Source: Symmetrospora coprosmae
Lineage: Eukaryota; Basidiomycota; Cystobasidiomycetes; Symmetrosporaceae
Assembly: GCA_008802785.1 (NCBI GenBank)
Contig: VUYT01000001.1
Location: 930,001-994,000, forward strand
Reading direction: 5' to 3'
Length of the DNA stretch: 64,000 nucleotides
Part shown: positions 31,853-45,663 of the stretch, one piece after another
How positions within the stretch are numbered: the first letter of the stretch is position 1
How the letters are laid out: each line of letters begins with the position of its first letter
Notes under the pieces: generated by a model
Databases searched by the model: none
What the model was told of the DNA's origin: nothing
The model's input: the letters and a program-made list of their open reading frames with translations, nothing else
Translations under genes and position numbers: made by a program

Positions 31853-34800
31853 ATGGGAGTGCCAGCGTAAGTCGCACCTATGTAGCGCTGTTGCACCGAT
31901 GGCAGATGCGCCCGTGGAAGAAAGGCAGGCCAGCTGGCTGACCCTGAGCGCTACGCGCAATCTTCTCCAACAGGCTATTCCGATGGCTCAGCCGCAAATA
32001 CGTGGGTGTCGACAGCGATTCCGCATGAGCCTCAATGCTCAGATCTGATTTGTGGTGCTCACCCGTGCCATACCCCCGCCGCTGGCGTTTGCTGGATGCT
32101 GGCCTGACCCTCGCAGCCCAAGATCGTACTGTGAGTAACAGCACAGCCGATGGCTGGAGCGGCTCGATGTAGAAGCCGCATCTGACACCTGCATGCATGT
32201 CCTGCCTGCCTGCGATAGTCCCGTCATCGAGGACCACCCCACCATCATCCCCAGCAGCGTTGAGGGAGAGGAGCCGACAGAGATTCCCGTCGACACGCGC
32301 AAGCCGAACCCGAACGGCACAGAGAATGACTGCCTCTATCTCGACATGAATGGCATTGTGCACCCGTGCACGCACCCAGAGGGCAAAGCGGCGCCCAAGA
32401 CGGAAGAGGACATGATGATGGAGGTCTTCAAGTACACGGAGCGCGTCGTCAACATGGCCCGCCCGCGCAAGGTCCTCCTCATGGCCATTGACGGTGTCGC
32501 ACCGCGTGCAAAGATGAATCAGCAGCGAAGCCGTCGCTTCAGGGCTGCAGATGAGGCAAAGACAAAGGCAAAGGAGAAGGAAGAAGCCATCAAGGAGTGG
32601 GAGGCTATGGGCAAGGAGATCTCGGCAGAGTATAGGAACGAGGCGGCCTGGGACTCGAATGCCATCACGCCAGGAACGCCCTTCATGGACCTCCTCGCTG
32701 CGAGCTTGCGATACTGGGTTGCCTACAAGATGAATACGGATCCCGCTTGGGCAAATCTCCAGGTCATCATCTCGGACGCCTCAGTGCCGGGCGAGGGAGA
32801 GCACAAGATCATGGACTTTGTCCGCAGGCAGCGTTCACAGCCAGGTTACGACCCGAACACCACGCACGTCTTCTACGGTCTGGTTCGTCGAGGGCTTCGG
32901 TAATCTCACACCAGAACAGTGGAAAGCCTGGCTAATGCTGTCTTTCAACACCCCTCTCAGGATGCCGACTTGATCATGCTGTCGCTCGCTACACACGAGC
33001 CGAATTTCAAGATTCTCCGTGAAGACGTCTTCGCACAGGCCGCAAAGAAGGGCTGCCACAAGTGCGGGCAACCAGGCCATCACTCGTCGAAATGCACAGG
33101 TATCACACCAGAGATGAAAGCAGAAGCCGAAGCAGCAAATAAAAGCTCGCCCCTTAAGCCGTTCATCTTCCTCGACGTTTGCGTGCTACGAGAGTACCTG
33201 GAGGTCGAGCTGGATGTGCCTGGACTACCTTTCAAGTTCGACCTTGAGCGCGCTATCGACGATTGGGTATTCATGATCTTCTTCGTTGGCAACGATTTCT
33301 TGCCGCACCTCCCCTCTCTTGATATTCGCGAGGGAGCTATCGACATGCTGCTCAAGATCTGGAGAGAAGCGCTTCCGCAAATGGGCGGCTACCTCACCAA
33401 TAACGGCAGCGTCGACCTGAAAGCCGCACAGATCATCATGGATGGCCTGGCGCAGCGCGAGGACGAGATCTTCCGCAAGAGGAAAGAGACTGAGCACAGG
33501 CAGGAGCAGCAGGATAAAGAGAAGCGGCGGAGGATCGAGGCTGCCGAGAGCGGTCGCCGGGACGGTTACGGCGGTGGGCGGCCAGGGCACCCAGCGTTCA
33601 ATGGCAATGGATCTGGAGGAGCGGGGGCGCAGAGCGAAGAGCATTCGTTTAGAAACGGACTCACGCATGTGCCTGTGCTGAGAGAGAACAAGGAGTATCG
33701 TGATCAACAGGCGCAAGCCGCCGCGTCTTCTGCTGCGCCAGCTTCTGGAGAGTCCGCTAGTACCCCGTCCCTTCCGGTCAAGCCAGCGACAGCAGGAATT
33801 GGGCCGCCAAAGCCCAAGAATCCAATGTTCGTCAGCTCCCGTCCCAACTCGGCAGCCATCCGCAGTGGATTTATCCATTCTGCACCGAATGGTCCAGCTG
33901 GCGGCGGCAAGGACGACGTCAGCAAAGAGCTCGTCGCGAACCGAGCAGCCATTCGGAAAGCCAACCTGAGTGCTGCTGAGATGCTACGCGCAGAGCTAGC
34001 CGGCGGGAAGCCCGTCTCGGCGAAGTCTCCAGACCCAGCTCCAGCGGCAGCGACTGCAGTCTCTGTCGTTTCCGCCACTGCCACTTCCGAGGAAGAAACG
34101 GAAGCCAAGCCGTCGCTTGCGTCTGTGGACCCTGTTATTGCGGCACCCTCCGAGGAAGAAGCGGAAGAGGCAAAGCCCGTGCCGATGGTCAAAGAGCCTG
34201 ACGGAACGCAGGACGCCCTCATCTCTACTCCGCCTGTCGTTCCTGAGAGCGTCGAGGAGGACGTACCCGTGTCTGCCGTTGACGGTACTGGACCAGCGAG
34301 CTCTGTTGACGTCGACGTCAAGATGGAGGCAGCCGCCAACGGCACCCCGCCCGTGCCGGTCGTTGATGAGAGTCCTCGCGGCAAGAAGCGCAGTGCGGAC
34401 GAGGCTGAGATCCCTGCCTCGCGCTCTCAGGCAGAGAAAGCCGAGGCGGAGGACGAGGGCATCAGCATGGTTGAGGATGAAGCCGATGGAGACAAGCCGA
34501 GTGCTGCTGTATCCGGCGAGAGCAGCTCCAGCGACGACGATGATGACGACGACGAGGACGACGCGGCAAATACAAGCGTCATGATCAAGCCGCATGTGCC
34601 CAAGCCCATGAAGGTGACTGGCAACATGGTCGAGCAGGAGGATACCGTCAAGTGAGCAATGTCACCAAGCTGGTCAGATTTTTCTGGACATGCCGATTGC
34701 TGACTAAGACCTTACTATCGTTCCCGAATAGACTCTGGGAACCAGGATACAAGGAGCGGTACTACGAGCAGAAGTTCGGTGTCGGCATCGAGGATGCCGA

Positions 34801-36578
34801 CTTCCGCTGGAACTGCGCCAAGCACTACGTCGAAGGCTTGTGCTGGGTGCTCGCCTACTATTACAACGGGTGCCCCTCGTGGACCTGGTATTACCCGGAG
34901 CATTTTGCGCCCTTCGCTTCCGACTTTACGAGGCTGGACGAGATGGACATCAAGTTCAACGAAGGCAAGCCCTTCAAGCCGTTTGAGCAACTCATGGGCG
35001 TCTTCCCTGCTGCTTCGTGAGTACCTAGATATCCCCCGTGTGGTACAAGCTGGCAAGCTCTCTAACGGCATTGCCTATCTACAGACGCAAGCACATTCCC
35101 GAAGCCTTCCAGGGCCTCATGGTCGAGGAAGACAGCGAGATCATTGATTTCTACCCAGAGGAGTTCCACGTCGACATGAATGGCAAGAAGATGCTGTGGC
35201 AGGGAGTTGCGTTGCTGCCCTTCATCGACCAGGAGAGACTGCTCGCCGCTCTGGCAAAACGATACCCGAAGCTGACTGAGGACGAAGTTCGGAGGAACAC
35301 CAGCGGCAACGAGGTCATTTTCGTCAACGAGGACAACCCTTTCTATAATCAAATCTGCAGCCTGTACATGAAGCGGAAGGTGGACGAGGTAAGCGAGCAG
35401 TCTGTCCAGCGGAGTCAACTATAGCTAATGCAGAGCTTTCCCATGCGTTCCAGCCCATGTCCATTGACGCTAGCCTGAGCCGGGGTATTCGCGGCACGAT
35501 CCTGCCCGACAAGAACTGCGTGCCCAATTCAACTTACATGAACCCGCTCACGACTCTGCCCCTTTCGGATCTGCAGGATGACCGGTCCATTTCGGCTCTG
35601 TGGCACATGCCTACGCAACATGTCCCGCACAAGTCGTTCATCCTGCCCGGATACCGCCAGAGCCGTCGGGTGCTGACGCCGGACGACATCAATCTCATCC
35701 ACCGCGGTTTGAGCGGAGACGACGGGCGAGGGAGGTTCCGCGGAGGTCCAGCTGGCGATGGGCTTCACTCGCAGCGGCGGACTCTGGAGCAAGGGCCTGG
35801 CTTCGGAGCGCCCAGGCGAGACGCGCGGAGCATGCAGGACCCCAGACGCAGCAATGGAGGGGGAGATAGCAGGTCTGGCTCGGGCTACAACACCCCGACC
35901 AACAGCTATGATCGGCAGTCGCAATCTGGGTACGGCGGCAGTGGCGGACGAGACGCACCTCGCTCCGGCCCCTACTCGGGCTACTCTGCTCCTCCTCCGC
36001 GGTCGGGTGGATACGACTCGCCGCAGCAAGGCTACTCTGCGCCATATGGCGGGTATGGCGGGTCATCCTCGTCGTACCAAAACCCACCTGCGCCTCCAGC
36101 TCAGCCCAGCTATGGCGGATATGGCGGCTCGAAACCTTCGTCATCCTACGGCGGGTATGGTGCTTCATCGTACCCCGGTCATCCTCCAGCTTCAAGCTAC
36201 CCTCCTTCCGGTGGACAAGGCCAGTACTCGTCATATGGCGCCCCGCCAACCTCGTCATACGGAGGATACGGAGCGGCGGCGTCCTCGTACGGCGGGTCGG
36301 GAGCGGCAGCAGGACGCGGCTATCAGCCTCCGCAAGCTGCGCCGGCATCGTCCTATGGCGGCTACGGCGGCTACGGACAGGCTCAGCCTCCTGCTGGACA
36401 GGCTGGCGGCTATCGGCCGCCCCAGGCAACGGGAGGTGCACCGCCAGCGGGAAGCTACAGCAACAGGTCGGCCATCGTGCCTGCTCATCTGCAGGGCGCA
36501 CAACAGCCGCAGGGTAGAGGGTGGCCGGCCCCATCGCCGTCCGCCCCGGCGGGACAGCATCAGCGATGGAGTAGATGA
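31853..36578 (+). CDS. rat1: Nuclear 5'-3' exoribonuclease Rat1/Xrn2 with a SYGGYG-rich tail
   Basis: Eight exons: 31853-31866, 31974-32001, 32117-32130, 32219-32882, 32961-34651, 34732-35016, 35085-35388 and 35454-36578. They sum to 1375 codons (1374 aa). The first three (14, 28, 14 nt) give [20 protein letters not shown], the canonical start. Catalytic-region markers include [26 protein letters not shown] and [16 protein letters not shown]. The Rat1-type CCHC knuckle is [14 protein letters not shown]. The second conserved block follows a long acidic linker ([29 protein letters not shown]). The last 250 residues are G/Y/S/P-rich. Rat1 degrades 5'-monophosphate RNA in the nucleus, trims rRNA and drives torpedo termination. 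It is longer than budding-yeast Rat1 (about 1000 aa) because of the linker and tail. Confidence 0.95.
35930..36440 (+). repeat. Imperfect Ser-Tyr-Gly-Gly-Tyr-Gly coding repeats at the rat1 3' end
   Basis: Codons for [14 protein letters not shown] and close variants recur many times, mixed with Pro/Ala/Gln. This is a prion-like low-complexity composition similar to FUS-type RNA-binding proteins. The repeats are degenerate at the DNA level. Confidence 0.8.
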
Positions 36579-36881
36579 TTTGCCTCGGCTACACAATACC
36601 CGGTCCTACCAAGCGAGAGCGAGCTAGCTTGATCGTCGTTGTCGCAGCGCTGTTGTACCAGTGTATGCAACATCACCCTGATCCTCTGTACTTGTGTTCT
36701 TTTCTGCTCTTTTGCCCTTGCCCGGCCCGCGCTTAAATGGTGGATCCCGGCATCAGCCGGCTCGCTGGTGGAGAAGGTCGTGCAAGTGCAGCCTTTGTGG
36801 CCACCTAACCCCCTCTCATTGCAAAGTACCAACACAACACAGGTTGCCTCCATTACCTGCAGTATCTACAAAGAAACCATC
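36579..36881. other. Intergenic, rat1 3' UTR and FDH promoter
   Basis: About 300 bp in tandem orientation. I see no RNA gene or strong motif. Confidence 0.4.
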
Positions 36882-38700
<1,819 letters not shown>

Positions 38701-38925
38701 GCGCATTCCTCGCATGCGGGACGTTGTGCAGTGCATCCCTCAGATTGTCACCCAGATGTGTAGCCTTGCACGCACATGCAAAAAGCCAATCTATGAATAA
38801 GCAGATCTCAGGTTGTTGCCAGATACTGCTGGCGCCCTTTCCTACACGACTTTCAACGCTTTTAGACTCGTACATATGACATGACTCTGAAATCGCCGTG
38901 TATTGACGTTACCGGCCTGATGCCA

Positions 38926-41007
38926 TTACATCTCCGTCCAGCCGGTTCCTGACATCCCGCCTCCCATGCCTCCGTACCGCTCCTTGCCCGCGACCAAACC
39001 CAGCACCAGGACAATGAAGTTTGCTCCCAGGCCAAGGGAGAAACCTCGGTACAGCTGGGTGACGCCGGCAAGGAGGGGCAGCGAGGGTGCCGCAATGGGC
39101 TCGGCGTTGTCGACAGCCAGGTCGAGCGGATTGATATTGTCGGCGGACAAATTCGCGTTCGTCGGCGGGACATTTGACGAAGCATCGTGCGTGCGCAGAT
39201 CGCGCTGATCGTCCTGTGCACGCGCTTGCGCTTCCCATTCGCCCATCTCGCGCGCAGGCGTGGCAGGCGGCGCGCCGGCTGCGGACCTGAATCTGTGCCC
39301 AGCTGCACTCGTCGAGCCGCGCATGAAGCTAGGCCGCCTCGTGCTGCTTGGGCTCGGACTCCTGGCCGCCCCGCTCGTACTCGATCTCCGGCTGCTCATG
39401 CTCGGCCTTCTCGGCTTCTGCTCGCGGTTGTGCAGGTGCAGCTTTCCCGTTTCTTCAGTCAGTATGCGGTACACCGTCTCGATGACGCCCGCGTAGGGCG
39501 TGGGGCGCGTCTCGACGCACGTCTTGAGCGAGCGCCGGCCTTTGACGCCCGTGAGTTGCGCGCGGCTCTGGATCTGCAGCCGGCGGCGGACCGTCTCGAT
39601 GGGCAGGGTGACGAGGAGCGCGGCTGTCGAGAGCGTAAACTCGGCGAGGCCGTACACGATCGGGTTGCCGTCGAGCGAGATGTGCAGCCTGCGCTCGAGG
39701 AAGAGCGGCAGGCCGACGTTGAAGACGCTGCGGAAGAGCGAATCGAGCACGGCAGGGACCACCAGGCTCGTGTGCGTGTAGTTGGTCAGGAGGCCGCCTT
39801 CCTCCGCCGACAGCTGCGCGTAGGCGTCAATGGGCCCGCTGTACTTGCGGTGCCGTGGCAGGGACGACTGCACGATCAGGCGCGTTCGGATCAGGTCGAG
39901 CGGGGATAGCAGAACCCCAGTCACGACGTGCGAGACGATCGTCACAATGAAGGGCTTGACGGGATTGGGAATGTGCACGAGTGGCAAGGTCGAGAAGGGT
40001 ACGTCGCGCAGAAAGATGGAGGCCAGCACGGAGAAGAAGGCGGGCTGGATCGCAGACGAGAGTGACTCGAGGACGAAGGTGACGGTTTGGCCTGTACACG
40101 GAGCTAATTAGTCTCCGCGCTGCTAGTGAGACAAGGCGTTGAAGGCGCATCACCCACCCTTCCATAGCGCGAGCCATCCCTCCGACTTCCACCGGCCGAT
40201 GGCCTTCATCATGTCCCACACGCCGCCAGTCACGGTGAAGGGCAGGATCCAGTCTGGCTTTGTTGCTTGCTCGAATATGGTCCGACGTGTGATGTAGCCC
40301 GTGCTCACGGCCGCCGCCTGCGGCCCATCCTGCCCTTTCCGTGGTGTCGCGCTCGTGACAGACAGCAGCGGGCCTGCCGTGGCTGCATTTGTGGGAGGTG
40401 TCGCATAGCCAGAGGAGAACGCGAACGGGTTGTATTCGTCTCCTCCTACACCTGCGCCTGCGCCTGCGCCTGCGCCTGCTCGACCCCGCCTGCTCTCCTT
40501 TTGTTGCTGCCGCCCGCCAGCTCCTGCTGCGCCTGGCCGACGGCGCGCGGGGCGCTGCTGTGGATTGGTATTCAGGTCGTGAAAGTAGGCCTCAACCTCG
40601 TCCTCGTCCTCGAGGTCGTCCACATTGTAGATCCGATCGTCGTCGTCGTCATCCTCGCCCTCGCCCTCTGCCTCTTCGTCTGTGTCCTCGTTCAGGAGCT
40701 CTACGTCGGCTTTCGGGATCCACTGGACCTGGAGGAGGACCTTGCCGACCTCGAACGGCATGACGCAGGCGGTGGACAGGTAGCCGAGCAGTGCGGCCGA
40801 CGAGTAGACGCGCACATACTCGGCGACAGTCGACGGCCCTGGCTCGTCCTCGATGAGGTCGTGCACGGTCGCGTACGAGGTGGGGCGGCCAGCGGTGGTC
40901 CTGGCAGAGGCTCCGGATGATGCAGCAGGCGCATCTAGAAAGTCCTCCGGTGACGGTGCGACGTAGTAAGGGCGCAGAGTGCGACTGGATGGTGTGGATT
41001 CCGACAT
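38926..41007 (-). CDS. ugo1: Mitochondrial outer-membrane fusion protein Ugo1 (carrier family, SLC25A46-like)
   Basis: Two or more exons. The preferred start at 41007 (MSESTPSSRTLRPYYVAPSP) puts the LRPYY motif near the N-terminus as in the family. Upstream in-frame sequence to 41238 lacks an ATG and contains splice-like signals. Carrier-type features: YLSTACVMPFEVGKVLLQVQ, SPLDLIRTRLIVQS, LPIETVRRRLQIQSR, and a final hydrophobic segment (LGLGANFIVLVLGLVAG). A long acidic and Ala-Gly-repeat insert sits after the first carrier motif, and a Ser/Arg-rich insert lies before the last. Ugo1 links Fzo1 and Mgm1 in mitochondrial fusion. It diverges from rrb1 with about 310 bp between starts. Confidence 0.85.
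40450..40479 (-). repeat. GCGCCT hexanucleotide run in ugo1
   Basis: About five tandem GCGCCT units (+ strand) encode alternating Ala-Gly on the minus strand, in the low-complexity insert of Ugo1. Length is likely polymorphic. Confidence 0.85.
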
Positions 41008-41315
41008 TCTGCGTCGTCCTGCGTCCTGCGTTTCTTCGCCGTTGCTTGGATTGGACAAAGCCAAAGAGGAAGGAGGAGACGTGTCACTGACTGTGCCTGT
41101 CCCCGTGCTGGCCCGCCGACCGAGCCCGACGACCCGCTCGCTGCTCGCCGAAAAGCGTGATGCGCTCCGTCGCAGAGCTGCAGTAGTCTGTTGCCTGCTG
41201 CCTGTCCCCAGAAATTTGAATAGAGGGGGGTCAACCACACACGTACAGGACAGTCGAGTAGTAGACGGCCAAGAGCAGCAGTAGTCTACATATCATCCAC
41301 AGGAGGGTACACAGC

Positions 41316-43298
41316 ATGGCACCGAAACGCCCTTCATCCCCCGGGCCCACCTCGTCCGCCGCAGCAAAGTCGCCTGCCAACGAGAACCGCCAGCGACGGG
41401 GTGGTGCAGCAGCAGCAGATGGAGGCGACAACCATGTCGACGAGCGGGGAGAATTTGAGGACGCTTGGGAGGACGAGTTCGAGGAGGAGGATGTCGAGGA
41501 AGGGGAGAGCGACAGTGAGGACGAAGGGGATGACGGCGAAGAGGGCGGCATGAGCAGGCGCGAAGCTCGCGAGACGGGCATGGAGGGAGACGTCAGCGGT
41601 GGGGCTCTGTTACCCTCCAACGAGCACATCTGCTGGTCTCGCACTGCTGAACCTCATCGCGTCCCACCCTCCCTACTCCTCCTCCTCCTTCCCGCCGCTT
41701 CGCAGCCATGGACATCGAAAAAGACGAAGAGCAGGAGCGAGAGCCAAGTCCAATCCCTTACCTGCCCGGTCTGGGACAGGGAGACAAGCTCGGAGAGGAT
41801 GAGGAGCTAGTCGCAGACATGACATGTAGGTCGTTCATCTCGCCAGAGCTCCCTGCGCGATGGCTCGAGCTGATTCACCTCCGTACGTGCCCATTGCCAC
41901 CCCTGCAGCCTACGTTTTCCTGCACCACGCCCGGCTCGCATGGCCGTGCCTCTCCTTCGACATACTCAGAGATGTGCGCGCTTCCTTTTCCGTGTTCAAT
42001 CAGTGGACTGACATTGTCAGCACGACCCGCAGAACCTCGGCGAGCAGCGCGTCAAGGCACCTCACAGCGCATGCATTGTCGCCGGCACGCAAGCAGACGC
42101 TACCGGCGGACCCTCTACGTCAAACGAAGTCTGCGTGATGAAGTTCGACGGCATGCAGAAGAACAAGCGGAGTCGAGTGGACGACTCGGACGACGACGGG
42201 TCCGACGACGACGATGATTCCGACTCTGAGGACGGCAATGCGAATGCAGACGATGAAGCCGTGCTCACGTACCGTAGCATCCCGCACAACGGTGGTGTGA
42301 ATCGCATCCGTGCACAGAACATCGCTCTCCCCTATACGACCCCCGCGCCCGAGCCTCCAAACGGCAAGTACCACGTTGCGACATTCAGCGAGACGGGCAA
42401 AGTGCACATTTTCGACATTGCGCCGCACCTCGCGTCCCTGCAGAGCCCGGCGACGCACAGCGGGCTGAATCTCAACAACACGCCCGTCTTCACCGCCGAC
42501 GCGCACAAGCGCGCCGAGGGATTCGCGCTGGCGTGGTCCGCGCCCATCCCCAACGCCCCCGCGACGCGCCTGCTGTCCGGCGACGTTCACTCGAAGATCT
42601 TTATGCACAACATGACTGAGAGCGGGTTCCAGACGTCGTCGGGCGCGCCCTTTGGCTCGCACACCAACAGCATCGAGGACATCCAGTGGTCGCCCAGCGA
42701 GCCGACCGTCTTTGGCTCCGTCTCGTCCGACCGCTCGCTGCGCATCTGGGACATCCGCGTGCGCGACCGCAAGTCGGTCGTTGTCGCGCCCGAGGCGCAT
42801 GACGCCGACATCAACGTCATGTCGTGGAATGGCGGAGCATCGTCGTCCTACCTCGTTCTCACTGGAGGCGACGAGGGTGGCCTCAAGGTGTGGGACCTGC
42901 GGAATATGAAGGGGAGCGCAAAAGGTGCGGCAGGCGGTGGGGGCAAGAGCACAGTCACGCCCGTCGCGTCGTTCAGCTGGCACAAGGCGCCCATCACGTC
43001 TGTCGAGTGGCACCCGACCGAGGACTCGTGCTTTGCGGCGTCGTCCGCCGACGACAGCGTCACGCTGTGGGACCTGTCGGTCGAGCTCGACGAAGAGGAG
43101 AAGCTCAACAACGCGAGAGAGATGGTCACGGCCAACGGAGGCAGGCAGGACAAGAGCAGGGACGTCCCGCCTCAGCTCCTCTTTGTCCACCAGGGTCAGA
43201 AGGAGATCAAGGAGGTCCACTGGCACCCGCAGATCCCGGGCACTGTCATCAGCACCAGTCTGGACAATTTTGCCGTCTTCAAGACCATCTCTGTTTGA
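41316..43298 (+). CDS. rrb1: Ribosome-assembly WD-repeat protein Rrb1/GRWD1
   Basis: The acidic N-terminus (EFEDAWEDEFEEEDVEEG) is followed, after an intron join G|CC, by MDIEKDEEQEREPSPIPYLP. Later come YVPIATPAAYVFLHHARLAW-PCLSFDILRD, the typical CAF1C/H4-binding entry, and at least five WD repeats: HVATFSETGKVHIFDI, GFALAWSAP ... LLSGDVHSKIFMHN, DIQWSPSEPTVFGSVSSDRS-LRIWDIR, SYLVLTGGDEGGLKVWDLR, SVEWHPTEDSCFAASSADDS-VTLWDLS, and a final EVHWHPQIPGTVISTS. Rrb1 chaperones ribosomal protein L3 (Rpl3) for 60S assembly in the nucleus. The gene is entirely on the + strand and is followed by the CREG-like gene in tandem. Confidence 0.9.
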
Positions 43299-43479
43299 GC
43301 AATCTAGAGCTGATCATCCGGGTCGTGCTGTATATATTTGGTTCGTAGTGCTCATGTGCAACAAGTGCTGGAGAGAGCTCGTTCGCCACCGATTTCAGCG
43401 GGGCTCGGACAACGGCCGATGCCTCCGCTTCTCTCTTTACCTTAGGCATTACCGTCCCTTGATTTCATCTGCCTGCACA

Positions 43480-44275
43480 ATGGTCCGTAATGTCCCTCTC
43501 TTGCTCTCTTTGGCCCTCCTTCCTGCCCATGCGTTCGCTTCTGTAGCGCGAGAGACGGTCGAGCAAGCCGGTGAGCTGACCTGACCTGACCATCTAGCTG
43601 GAGTGCCTATGCAGGTGCGCGCACAGGCTGACCCAGCCTCGCGCGTGCAGCGTACCACGCTCGGGACCTCATTTCACACCGCAGCGACGGGATCGGAACG
43701 TTCATGTCTGTCTTCCCTTCGAATTACGCGGACGCCCCACTGCAGGGTCTGCCCATCGGCGGTCTCGAGTACTTTGCCCCGGGACCGGAGGGGGACCTGT
43801 ACATCCTTGCAATGCCCATCAGCAAGCAGATATCGAACGTGCTCGGGTCAGGGGCGCACAACGCTACGGTTGCAATCAAGGACGAAGATGCGGAGCGCCG
43901 GCTGGGCCGATTTGGCGCCACAGACAGGAACCGCGCCGTCCTTTTTGGAAGCCTCGAGCGGTTGCATGATGCACACGACGTCAAGGATGCTGAGCGGGCG
44001 TTCGCAAAGTACCACAAGGATGCAGTCGAGTACTTTCCGGGCAAAGGTCCACACTATGCGTTTTGGGCGAGGTTCCGCGTGGACCGCATTTACTGGATTG
44101 GCGGATTCGGAGAGTGGGTCGATCGCACCGTGCTCGCCTAGAGCGAACGTAACTGAGCCACTGTGGACACTGCAGCACGCACTACATCGGATGGATTCCT
44201 GCCGATCTGTACAAGGCTGGCGGCTCCAAGCGCAAGGAACGCAACCGCCTTCTCATTCAAGCAGATCTCGTCTAG
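43480..44275 (+). CDS. CREG-like secreted flavin-fold protein
   Basis: Exons 43480-43570, 43651-44113 and 44176-44275 give 218 codons (217 aa). A clear signal peptide (MVRNVPLLLSLALLPAHAFA) precedes AAYHARDLISHRSDGIGTF, then SVFPSNYADAPLQGLPIGGL, LYILAMPISKQISNVLGS, a single potential N-glycosylation site (NATV), RLGRFG, YHKDAVEYFPGKG and RIYWIGGFGDTHYIGWIPAD. The last motif is created only by the donor GTGGGT at 44114 (GA|C). CREG proteins are glycoproteins with a pyridoxamine-oxidase-like split barrel, secreted or lysosomal in animals. Their function in fungi is unclear to me. The apparent stop after VDRTVLA at 44139-44141 is intronic. Confidence 0.87.
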
Positions 44276-44434
44276 CGTGTCAGTCTCAGTCTGTCTAAAT
44301 CGATGTAGCCTAGATCTCTTGCCGCGCGCTCGTTCAGCATGGTAGCCAATGCACCCAGGTAGCATCCTTCTCAGCGGGCCAGTGACCTATCACAGCGGGG
44401 CGGTGCCCGTATTTTACACAAGCGACCCTCCGTA

Positions 44435-45663
44435 CTACCTTTCTGGGATCTCTCCCAAGTAGATTGTGCTGTCTGTACCTGCCGAGCACACGATGTTGTC
44501 CTTCGGGCTGAACGCGATTGCCGTCGTGAAACCCGTGTGGCCTAAGAGATGACGGCATTAGCGATGCTCAGTGCCCAAGCAACGAAGAAGACTCACCAGG
44601 CAGCTTGTGCGTCAACCGGTTCTGCTCGACATTGTAGATCGTGACACATCGATCCGCCCCTCCTACCGCCACACGCGACCCGTCCCGATCCCAGCTCGCC
44701 TTCCGTAGCCATCCCTCAAAGCCGCTCGGCGCGCCAGGCAGCGACCTGTACTGTCTTGGGTCTCCTGTCGGACTGGACGCGTTTGTCGATGGCGCGAATG
44801 GCCGTACATCCCAGATCTTGCATGTGTCGTCTGCTGCTGCGGAGAGCAGGTGCGTGCCGGAGGGGGAAAGAGCGAGGGAGGTGACTGTGTCGTTGTGACC
44901 GTGCAATGAATAGAGAACGGATTTTGAGCGGAGGTCGAAGCACTGTTGGATGCGCCGAGCGGGTCAGCTTTTGCACAAGCTGGACCAGTCTGATAGTCTG
45001 GAAGCGGCGTACGTGAATGTCGTTGTCAATCCCGCCGATGAACAGCTGCTGCCCATCCTCGCTCCACTTGACGCTCGTCACCGGGTAGCCGAGCTCAACC
45101 TCGTCTATCGGGAGCTTTGCCTCGACGTCCCAGATCTTGACGAGCCCGTCGTCGCTGGCGGACGCGATGAGCTCTCGATTCCCGCCTTTTGTAACGTCGA
45201 CGCAGTTGACGATTGCCCTGTGCCCTCTGTGTCTCCTCAGGACCTCTCCTCGCTCAATGTCGAATGTGGCCACAGTCTTGTCTGTGCTGGCGGCGACGAG
45301 ACTTTGCGAAGGGGCGAAGGCGAGCGACGTGATGGCGCCGTTCTGAGCGCGCAGCACGCCAAAGTTGGCATTCTCGCCGTAGACTCTCCAGAGGTTGATG
45401 CTCTTGTCTGTGGAGGCTGACGCGAGGATCTCGCCCGTGCTGTCGAACTGGACGTCGAGCACTTCTGCAGAATGCCCGTCCAGCCGGACGATGGGCGCCT
45501 GCAGCCCGCTTGTCCGCTTGACAGAGGCGACCAGCTGCCCTCGACCTTTTGCGTCGCTAGACACGACCATCTGCTGCCCGTCGTCATTGCTGTCCCCCTC
45601 GAAGCGTGCCCGCTTCTCCACTGCTCCAGCTCCATTGCTGTCGAAGCTGCGTTTGGCGTCCAT
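44435..45663 (-). CDS. U5 snRNP 40-kDa WD-repeat protein (SNRNP40-like)
   Basis: The chosen start at 45663 (MDAKRSFDSNGAG, then EKRARFEG) precedes the conserved LQAPIVRLDGHSAEVLDVQF. WD repeats include ILASASTDKSINLWRVYG, LVAASTDKTVATFDI, ELIASASDDGLVKIWDV, QLFIGGIDNDIHV-CFDLR, HLLSAAADDTCKIWDVRPFA (the VWDVRPFAP signature of this family), RVAVGGADRCVTIYNV, and a terminal repeat TAIAFSPKDNIVCSAGTDST, then IYLGEI. The family binds Prp8 in the spliceosome. Upstream in-frame ATGs up to 45828 would add non-conserved sequence. It converges with the CREG gene. Confidence 0.9.

Noticed and set aside
41231-41644. Minus-strand frame antisense to the acidic N-terminus of rrb1
   Set aside because: Mirror of an Asp/Glu-rich coding region, with a Ser/Pro-rich artefactual translation. 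It does contain an ATG that could begin an extra ugo1 exon, but the join was not convincing.
43703-44141. CREG-like protein as a single exon ending VDRTVLA
   Set aside because: The conserved GGFGDTHYIGWIP appears only with the GTGGGT donor at 44114, and the signal peptide lies in an upstream exon.
44716-45000. Minus-strand frame continuing past GGIDNDIHV in the U5-40K gene
   Set aside because: Intron read-through. The true next exon (CFDLRSKSVLYSL, then HGHNDTVTSL) continues the WD repeat.
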